A stretch of DNA of 46,704 nt from Candidatus Iainarchaeum sp. (GTDB taxonomy: Archaea; Iainarchaeota; Iainarchaeia; Iainarchaeales; JAAZKV01): assembly GCA_012799645.1 (NCBI GenBank), contig JAAZKV010000012.1, positions 1-46,704 of the forward strand. The letters run 5' to 3'. This document shows, one piece after another, positions 41,733 through 46,704 of the stretch. The notes under the pieces were generated by a model. It did no database searches. It had not been told where the DNA came from and saw nothing but the letters and a program-made list of their open reading frames with translations. Position 1 is the first letter of the stretch; every line of letters starts with the position of its first letter. The translations under genes and the position numbers were made by a program.

Positions 41733-41783
41733 TTTTCACTATTAATGATTTTTCACTATTAAGGATTTTTCATTATTAATAAC
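41733..41783. repeat. 17-bp tandem repeat, three units
   Basis: TTTTCACTATTAATGAT and two variants in exact 17-bp phase, ending just before the TATA box of tRNA-Arg. Confidence 0.8.
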
Positions 41784-41784
41784 T

Positions 41785-41795
41785 AATATAAAACC
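41785..41795 (+). promoter_or_regulatory. TATA box of tRNA-Arg
   Basis: TAATATAAAAC, 29-39 bases before the tRNA 5' end at 41824. Confidence 0.5.
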
Positions 41796-41823
41796 TAACT
41801 TAGAAAAATTGTTTAGAATTACT

Positions 41824-41934
41824 AGCCCCGTAGTATAGTGGATAGTATAGCGCACTCCTAAAATCATTTTATTTGAGCAAAAATATTATGATTGAAGATA
41901 GGCGTAGACTCGGGTTCAATTCCCGACGGGGCTG
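41824..41934 (+). tRNA. tRNA-Arg(CCT) with intron of about 39 nt
   Basis: Acceptor AGCCCCG/CGGGGCT, T8, D arm GTAT/GTAT (with G-U pairs) around AGTGGATA, T arm TCGGG/CCCGA with TTCAATT loop, discriminator G. The anticodon stem GCGCA/GGCGT has one G-U and an A-G mismatch next to the loop. Loop CTCCTA gives anticodon CCT (41857-41859). An insertion at about 41861-41899 follows position 37; inside it AATCAT and ATGATT form a 6-bp helix. I could not draw a canonical bulge-helix-bulge, so the exact splice sites are uncertain. Confidence 0.88.
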
Positions 41935-42002
41935 TACTTTTTACTGAAATAAAAAATAACCACCAAAAAGAATAAAAATAACTACAAACCATATTTGTTT
42001 AT

Positions 42003-42485
42003 ATGAGAAAAAGAATACCTCAATCAGGAATGACTCCAGGAATGAAAGTAAATGCAAAAAGAATGAGGACAACTAAAGGAGTTAGAAACAAAATTGCGCG
42101 TAAAACTCTTGCTGGATCAATTTCAAATGCTACAACAATTAATTTAAATACTCACTTAATGACTTCCCTTGCCAGAAAATATAAAGTAAACACTGCTAAC
42201 GGAACTCAGTTTGCAGAATTAATGGAAGCAATAAAAACAAACAGAGTATCAATTTATACCCCTTATGGACAAAGCGAAATCGCAAGAGTTTTTTTAGGGC
42301 CGAATCCCTCAATGGCACAAATTGAAGAATTGAGAAACATACTTTCGGATTACAGAAAACAAATGAATATACAAAGGGACTTAAAAAACGCGACTAGTGG
42401 GATAAGAGAAATGTCAGTGAGTGTTAGTAGTGGGCGAGTTTATGTTAAAGAGAAAGGTTTTTTGGCAAAACTATTAAGAAGATAA
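42003..42485 (+). CDS. Hypothetical basic protein
   Basis: 160 residues, not recognised. The first 40 residues are strongly basic and lack acidic residues (MRKRIPQSG...KRMRTTKGVRNKIARK), like ribosomal or nucleic-acid-binding tails. A mixed domain follows (about 45-125, with IYTPYGQSEIARVF) and a basic end (VKEKGFLAKLLRR). No signal peptide or membrane segment. It lies directly downstream of tRNA-Arg with a leaderless-looking start (AATAAAAATAA about 25-30 bases upstream). RNA or DNA binding is inferred from charge only. Confidence 0.7.
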   Translation: MRKRIPQSGMTPGMKVNAKRMRTTKGVRNKIARKTLAGSISNATTINLNTHLMTSLARKYKVNTANGTQFAELMEAIKTNRVSIYTPYGQSEIARVFLGPNPSMAQIEELRNILSDYRKQMNIQRDLKNATSGIREMSVSVSSGRVYVKEKGFLAKLLRR

Positions 42486-42597
42486 ACACCAAAAAAATAT
42501 TAAGAAAACAAATACCAAAAAAAATAAATATTGAGAAAATAAACACTGTGAAGATGAATACCAAGAAAATAATAAACCCCATTAAAACTAATATTTA

Positions 42598-42625
42598 TTG
42601 ACAGTTGTCGAAACGCTTTTTAATC
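42598..42625 (+). promoter_or_regulatory. Inverted repeat abutting the TATA box of the XRE regulator gene
   Basis: TTGACAGTTGTCGAA (42598-42612) contains GACA-GT-TGTC, a near-perfect palindrome, directly before CTTTTTAATC (42616-42625), the likely TATA box 21-30 bases from the ATG at 42646. This is a good place for autoregulation by the encoded HTH protein. Palindrome seen; operator role inferred. Confidence 0.45.
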
Positions 42626-42645
42626 GGTTGGAGTAATAATGTATT

Positions 42646-43362
42646 ATGGATAAATTATCAATGACCATAGCTGGAGAAATTGCACTCTCTTCTGATCCTG
42701 GTGGATCAATGAAAAAATGGAGAGAAATATTTGCTGTACATCAAACCGAACTAGCTAATTTTTTGAAAGTATCTTCATCAACAATTAGTGATTATGAAGG
42801 GGGACGAAGAAAAAACCCAGGAATTAATGTTGTTTCAAGACTAGTTAATGCATTAATAGAAATTGATAAAACCCGAGGAGGAAAAGTAGTTAAACAACTT
42901 GAAAAAGATTTTAAACAAGATGAATCAACCGCATTTGATAGTCACGAATTTGCCAGTGGAATAAAAGCAACAGATCTTGTAAAAAAAATCAATGGTAATA
43001 TTATTTGTTTACCACACAAATTAAAAGAAGAACAAGTTTTTGGTTACACAATAATTGATTCAATAAAAGTAATTCTTGAAGTTCCAGTTCATGAATACAT
43101 GATGCTTTATGGTAAAACACCAAACAGAGCACTTGTTTTTAGACATGTAGAAAATGGTAGAAGCCCACTAATCGCAGTAAAAATTGGTAGATTTTCTACT
43201 GATATGAAACCAAGTATGATAATTTTACACGGACAATTTAATGAACAAAAACCAGTAGACCCAATTGCAATCAAAATCGCTGAAAGCGAAAAAATCCCAC
43301 TAGTAACAACAGGAATAGCAATAGAAGAACTAACAAAAGCACTATCAGAATATGAAAAATGA
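42646..43362 (+). CDS. XRE-type HTH transcriptional regulator (archaeal)
   Basis: 238 residues. Residues about 22-75 are a lambda-repressor-type HTH (KKWREIFAVHQTELANFLKVSSSTISDYEGGRRKNPG, then VVSRLVNALIEID). The C-terminal part (about 100-235) with EFASGIKATDLVKKINGNIICLP and LVTTGIAIEELTKAL matches archaeal regulators that pair an XRE HTH with a conserved domain possibly sensing a ligand. Probably leaderless. An inverted repeat next to its TATA box suggests self-control. The gene is convergent with nmd3. Confidence 0.88.
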   Translation: MDKLSMTIAGEIALSSDPGGSMKKWREIFAVHQTELANFLKVSSSTISDYEGGRRKNPGINVVSRLVNALIEIDKTRGGKVVKQLEKDFKQDESTAFDSHEFASGIKATDLVKKINGNIICLPHKLKEEQVFGYTIIDSIKVILEVPVHEYMMLYGKTPNRALVFRHVENGRSPLIAVKIGRFSTDMKPSMIILHGQFNEQKPVDPIAIKIAESEKIPLVTTGIAIEELTKALSEYEK

Positions 43363-43433
43363 ACATTCATTAAAAAAAATTAAAAAAACAAAAAAATAAA
43401 AATCAAAAAAATAAAAAAACATTAAATCATTTT

Positions 43434-44144
43434 TTATTTTTTCTTTAAACAAAAAGTAAATCTGAACACAAAATTTCCTCTTCCACCATCTTCCCCTATT
43501 AGTTTTTTTGAAGTGGTAACTTTCATATCAAACATTTTTGAAATGGCTCTAACAATTCTTGCCGCTGCTTTTTTATCACCGATCCAAAGATCATACCCTT
43601 GTGGAATTTCAATTATTTTTGAAGTTCCTGCAAGAGAATTTGTTTCTCTTTCTTTATCCAACATTGACATTGCAGTATCATAAATTTTTTTTGCTTCTGA
43701 CTTTTCTGCCCTAATTTGAACCACTGCTTCTCTATAATTAGCATTAAGTTTTGTACACGCATCACAAGTAGTTGGTTTAATTTTAAACACAATTTCTTTT
43801 TCTTGACTAACCAAAACATTCTCAATAAACCCTTCAACTTTTATTAAAACCTCATACATCAAAACATCAGAGTTAAGTACTTGAGTAACTTCAACAAAAG
43901 GTTTAGGAGAATTAAGTTCAGGAGCATATTTTATTTTTGCTAAAATTTTTTCACTAATTGTTGTTTCACTCAAAGGAAACCATTTTTGGTTAAAAATAAA
44001 TTTTCCACAAATTTTACAAACACTAAAAGTTGGTTTTTCTATTGTGAATAATTCTTTTTTTCCTAAATAACAATCACTACAATGTCCTTTAATCAAAGCG
44101 GAAGTATCTTTTCCACACTTTGCACAAAATTTGTTAAAACTCAT
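43434..44144 (-). CDS. nmd3: NMD3 family protein
   Basis: 236 residues, the archaeal length (eukaryotic NMD3 is about twice as long). Zinc-binding pairs: CAKCG, CSDC, CKICG and CDACTKLN. The middle and C-terminal segments (NANYREAVVQIRAE, GYDLWIGDKKAAARIVRAISKMF, TSKKLIGEDGGRGNFVFRFTFCL) are characteristic. Eukaryotic NMD3 escorts the large ribosomal subunit; the archaeal protein presumably binds it during assembly. There is no obvious operon partner. Confidence 0.93.
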   Translation of the reverse strand: MSFNKFCAKCGKDTSALIKGHCSDCYLGKKELFTIEKPTFSVCKICGKFIFNQKWFPLSETTISEKILAKIKYAPELNSPKPFVEVTQVLNSDVLMYEVLIKVEGFIENVLVSQEKEIVFKIKPTTCDACTKLNANYREAVVQIRAEKSEAKKIYDTAMSMLDKERETNSLAGTSKIIEIPQGYDLWIGDKKAAARIVRAISKMFDMKVTTSKKLIGEDGGRGNFVFRFTFCLKKK

Positions 44145-44192
44145 AAAAATATAATGTAAAACAACAACACATCAATACAACAAAATGAATAT

Positions 44193-44262
44193 AATTTAAC
44201 CAAAACAATTTAACTAAAACAATTTAACTAAAACAATTTAACTAAAACAATCCAACCAAAAC
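44193..44262. repeat. 14-bp tandem repeat, about five units
   Basis: AATTTAACTAAAAC in 14-bp phase; the outer units are mutated toward AATCCAACCAAAAC. Located upstream of nmd3, downstream of the beta-CASP gene. Confidence 0.8.
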
Positions 44263-44336
44263 AACCCAAAAACCAAAATAATTCAACCAAAATAATTTAA
44301 TTATCACAATTTAATTATCACGACAAAATATAATGC

Positions 44337-45611
44337 CTAATCAAATTCTATTTTTTTGCCCATTTGTAAAACCACTGTTTCTATTCCAAGAGTTGATTCT
44401 ATTTTTTTCTTAAAAACAGGCATCACTTTTTTGTCGCCGTGAACCAAAAATACTTTTTTTGGATCCCACGCTTTTAATGATTTTAGCATTTCTTCTTGAG
44501 AAGGATGTGCAGAAAACTCAAACTTCTCATATTTACACAATGGTTTTATTATTGAACCATCTTTTCCAAACGGAACTTTCCCTTCATCCATCAACATTCT
44601 TCCAGGAGTTCCTTCGGCTTGGTATGAAGTTAAATGAATCTTGCTCCGTGGATCATTAATTAATTTTTCTAAATATCCTACAACAGGCCCTCCTTTCATC
44701 ATTCCTGAAGTCGTTACAATTATGCAAGGTTTTTTTAGTGCTTTCTTTCTACCACTTTGTCCCTTTACCCATATAGCATCATTTAATGCTCGTTTTAGTT
44801 GCTTAGGATCTTTAATCAAATCAGAGTGTTTAATATAAATCTCGGCCATTTGTTTGCCCATCCCATCCAAATAAATATCCGCATCAATGTGATAATTACT
44901 CAACACATCAAGCACTTCTTGACTTCGCCCAACTGCTAAAACAGGAACTATTGCCCATCCACCAGAATTGATTGTTTCTTGAACTGATTCACAAAATCTT
45001 TTTTCAACATCTTTTCTGTTAGGGTGAATTCTATCCCCATAAGTTGATTCAATCATAACATAGTCAACTTTACCAACACTCATATCACACCCTTTGTGCA
45101 ATCTTGTTTCTTCCAACTTATAATCACCAGTGTATAAAAATGATTTATCATTAAAAGTTAATTTTGTTAAAGCAGAACCCAAAATATGTCCTGCGTCAAA
45201 AAACTCTAAAGAAACTTCTTTTGTTAAATGAAGTTCCTTTTTGTAAGGTGCCACAAAATTATATCTGTGTGTTCGTTCTATTTCTGCTTTATTATATTTT
45301 GGAGCCATTCCTTCAAACTCGGCTATTTTTATTGAATCTTTCCACAAAACATCACTAATATCAAGGGTTGGTTGAGTCATAAAACTCAAACACTCTGATT
45401 TTTTATAAAAATAAGGAAGTAATCCTGAATGATCAAGATGAGCATGAGATAAAATTACTGCTTTAACGTGTTCATTAATTTCTAGTGGATAATCAACCGA
45501 TTCTGGATTTAATTTGATTCCATAATCAAGCAAAAATTTTTCTCCAAAATCAAGTACAAAAGCACTTCTTCCAACTTCTTCTGCCGCTCCATGCGCGGTT
45601 AAACTAAACAC
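44337..45611 (-). CDS. Beta-CASP ribonuclease, aCPSF2-like
   Basis: 424 residues from GTG 45611; AGGTG lies upstream at the usual spacing, and the earlier GTG is part of that site. Motifs: HAHLDHSG (motif 2), DAGHILGSA, LYTGDYKLE, VMIESTYGDR, VPVLAVGRSQEVL, VTTSGMMKGGP, HLTSYQAEGTPGR, FEFSAHPSQ and LVHGDKK. There are no KH domains before the lactamase fold, which places it with aCPSF2 rather than the termination factor aCPSF1. It should trim or cut RNA using two zinc ions. Confidence 0.94.
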   Translation of the reverse strand: MFSLTAHGAAEEVGRSAFVLDFGEKFLLDYGIKLNPESVDYPLEINEHVKAVILSHAHLDHSGLLPYFYKKSECLSFMTQPTLDISDVLWKDSIKIAEFEGMAPKYNKAEIERTHRYNFVAPYKKELHLTKEVSLEFFDAGHILGSALTKLTFNDKSFLYTGDYKLEETRLHKGCDMSVGKVDYVMIESTYGDRIHPNRKDVEKRFCESVQETINSGGWAIVPVLAVGRSQEVLDVLSNYHIDADIYLDGMGKQMAEIYIKHSDLIKDPKQLKRALNDAIWVKGQSGRKKALKKPCIIVTTSGMMKGGPVVGYLEKLINDPRSKIHLTSYQAEGTPGRMLMDEGKVPFGKDGSIIKPLCKYEKFEFSAHPSQEEMLKSLKAWDPKKVFLVHGDKKVMPVFKKKIESTLGIETVVLQMGKKIEFD

Positions 45612-45711
45612 AAAAAACACCTAACCATTTTATTATATCCTATTAACTAACAATAAAAAGGCTTTATATTATTTTGCTTTACTGCAAAAATTAACACTAA
45701 AACAATTTGTT

Positions 45712-45749
45712 AAAAAAAAAGAAAAAAAGAAACCGCAAAACACGGCTTC
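45712..45749 (-). terminator. Stem-loop plus oligo-T terminator of the thioredoxin-like gene
   Basis: On the minus strand GAAGCCG-TGTTTTG-CGGTTTC (45749-45729, one A-C type mismatch) is followed by a T7-C-T9-type run. It lies 37 bases after the stop at 45786 and looks like an intrinsic terminator. Confidence 0.6.
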
Positions 45750-45785
45750 TTTTCAAATTACTTAACTACCTAATTAACTATGTAT

Positions 45786-46598
45786 TTAACTACAAGAACC
45801 TGTTGTTGTTTTTTGATTAACGCTTGGTGCATCGCATCCTGTTAATTTTGCGAAACCGGAAATTGTTCTTTCAGGATCTACTTTCACTCCGTTCAAAAAC
45901 ACTGATGGGTAACCAGTAACACCAACGCTTTGGCAATAATCTTCCTTACCAACACATTCAAAATAAATTGGTTCTACAACACTAAATCCACCAAGGTTAC
46001 TAACCAATGCATTTGTGTATCCACACCAATTAGCTCCATAAATAACAACATTTTTGTCAGCCAAACAATTCATAAAAGAACCTAAAGCTTCAATTTCTTC
46101 TGCGGAAAGTTCGCTAACCTCTTGTGGTTGTTCTTGTTCTTGGGATTCGGTTTCTGGAATTTCAAGAGGTTTTGTTATATCAAGAACTGGTAATTGTGGT
46201 AAAATCAAATTATTTCCACTCATATAAAATAAACCAGCACCAACCACTTGGTCACTTTGATAAATCTCATATTCTAATTCAAACAAACTATTACCCAAAT
46301 CATTTACATCAGTAACTTTTGCTGAAAGAGAACTATCAAGAATCAAATTTTTGTTAACATAATTTTCTACATTACTTTTCAATAAAACTAAATCAACACT
46401 ACTATTTGAATCAGATATTTTTTCGTTATTCCCAGTTATTGCAAAATAACCAAATACCAAAAAAGCACCTAAAAGTAATCCAATAATTAAAACCACTACT
46501 GATACCAGTATTAATTTTTTTGAATCATTTGAATTACTAGAATTGCTTTGCTCTACTTGTTGGTTCTTAGAACCACGATGTTTAATATGCTTAGCCAT
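45786..46598 (-). CDS. Membrane-anchored thioredoxin-like protein, single active-site Cys
   Basis: 270 residues from ATG 46598, preceded by GGAGTGTG. A basic, Asn/Ser-rich head (1-27), one transmembrane helix (about 28-54) and an extracytoplasmic region. A first beta domain (about 60-130) is followed by a Glu/Gln-rich linker, then a thioredoxin-like domain (about 165-270) with VVIYGANWCGYTNALV and the cis-Pro loop VTGYPSVFLNG. The usual C-x2-C is C-G-Y-T, so only one Cys is in place; other Cys (NCLAD, FECVGKEDYC) could act instead. A secreted thiol-disulfide role is likely. Confidence 0.8.
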   Translation of the reverse strand: MAKHIKHRGSKNQQVEQSNSSNSNDSKKLILVSVVVLIIGLLLGAFLVFGYFAITGNNEKISDSNSSVDLVLLKSNVENYVNKNLILDSSLSAKVTDVNDLGNSLFELEYEIYQSDQVVGAGLFYMSGNNLILPQLPVLDITKPLEIPETESQEQEQPQEVSELSAEEIEALGSFMNCLADKNVVIYGANWCGYTNALVSNLGGFSVVEPIYFECVGKEDYCQSVGVTGYPSVFLNGVKVDPERTISGFAKLTGCDAPSVNQKTTTGSCS

Positions 46599-46620
46599 AA
46601 TACACACTCCTAAAAATAAA

Positions 46621-46685
46621 ATTCACTAATTAAATCCACTAACTAAATTCACTAACTAAATTCATCAACTGAATTTTCTAACTAA
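46621..46685. repeat. 13-bp tandem repeat, five units
   Basis: ATTCACTAACTAA-like units in exact 13-bp phase upstream of the thioredoxin-like gene. Confidence 0.8.
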
Positions 46686-46704
46686 AAACTTATTAAATCA
46701 ATAA

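Noticed and set aside
41825-41932. tRNA-Arg starting one base later (GCCCCGT)
   Set aside because: That register puts A at position 8 and T as discriminator; starting at 41824 restores U8 and gives seven Watson-Crick acceptor pairs with discriminator G.
9557-46685. CRISPR arrays
   Set aside because: The direct repeats are 9-17 bp, contiguous and without unique spacers; no cas genes are present.

Overview
The window looks like a chromosomal stretch of an AT-rich archaeon (GC clearly low, roughly 30 percent by eye). Archaeal hallmarks are dense: GatD and GatE, a histone-fold protein, ATP-dependent DNA ligase, deoxyhypusine synthase, diphthine synthase, Nop5 and fibrillarin, Trm5, NMD3, two beta-CASP metallo-beta-lactamase proteins, a KaiC-like ATPase, DUF63 and DUF357 proteins, tRNAs with introns after position 37, BRE/TATA promoters and GGTGAT-type ribosome binding sites. 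The short DUF1931-like histone, many small membrane-anchored unknowns and streamlined versions of core proteins suggest a small-genome DPANN-type lineage (Woesearchaeota/Pacearchaeota-like). That placement is an inference; there is no rRNA here to confirm it.

Layout. 1-4.2 kb: an unknown HTH-like protein, a USP-like protein, a tRNA splicing endonuclease homologue, the histone, then a C/D box sRNA lying in the leader of the DNA ligase gene. 4.2-9.5 kb: two membrane proteins, then gatD and gatE separated by a secreted protein that is about 30 percent tyrosine. 9.7-14 kb: a small membrane protein with a double winged-helix regulator, a histidine phosphatase, deoxyhypusine synthase behind an intron-containing tRNA-Ile(GAT), tRNA-Gln(TTG), guanine deaminase, a Nudix hydrolase and a small zinc-finger protein. 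14-17.6 kb: a gatC-gatA-gatB operon on the minus strand. 17.7-23.9 kb: a beta-CASP nuclease, a coiled-coil protein, surface and regulatory membrane proteins, and thioredoxin reductase. 24-29.7 kb: a DUF1858/A-type-like protein, a large secreted propeller protein, endonuclease III, DNA polymerase IV and a methyltransferase. 29.8-30.3 kb: an unrecognised structured RNA candidate, then a glutaredoxin. 30.4-38.2 kb: ScpA, KaiC-like ATPase, adenylate kinase, Trm5, DUF63, a metallopeptidase, DUF357 and diphthine synthase. 38.3-46.7 kb: a DHH phosphoesterase, nop5-flpA-lipid kinase, an intron-containing tRNA-Arg(CCT), an XRE regulator, NMD3, an aCPSF2-like nuclease and an anchored thioredoxin-like protein.

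How the genes work together. RNA maturation dominates: tRNA splicing and m1G37, C/D-guided 2'-O-methylation (guide RNA, Nop5, fibrillarin), RNA 3'-end trimming, ribosome export/assembly (NMD3), and both modified translation factors (hypusine for aIF5A, diphthamide for aEF2). GatDE plus GatCAB implies that Gln-tRNA, and probably Asn-tRNA, are made by the indirect route. A scattered redox set (TrxB, glutaredoxin, DUF1858 protein, anchored thioredoxin) has several altered active-site motifs.

Most notable for follow-up: a Nop5 that lacks the fibrillarin-binding N-terminal domain; an EndA whose catalytic lysine position is not lysine although two of the three tRNAs carry introns; the sRNA in the lig leader with a plausible A-loop 23S rRNA target; the unassigned folded RNA at about 29820-29928; tetrapeptide minisatellites at the N-termini of GatB and deoxyhypusine synthase alongside many unrelated 9-17 bp tandem arrays between genes; and isolated C-tracts that could form G-quadruplexes on the other strand.
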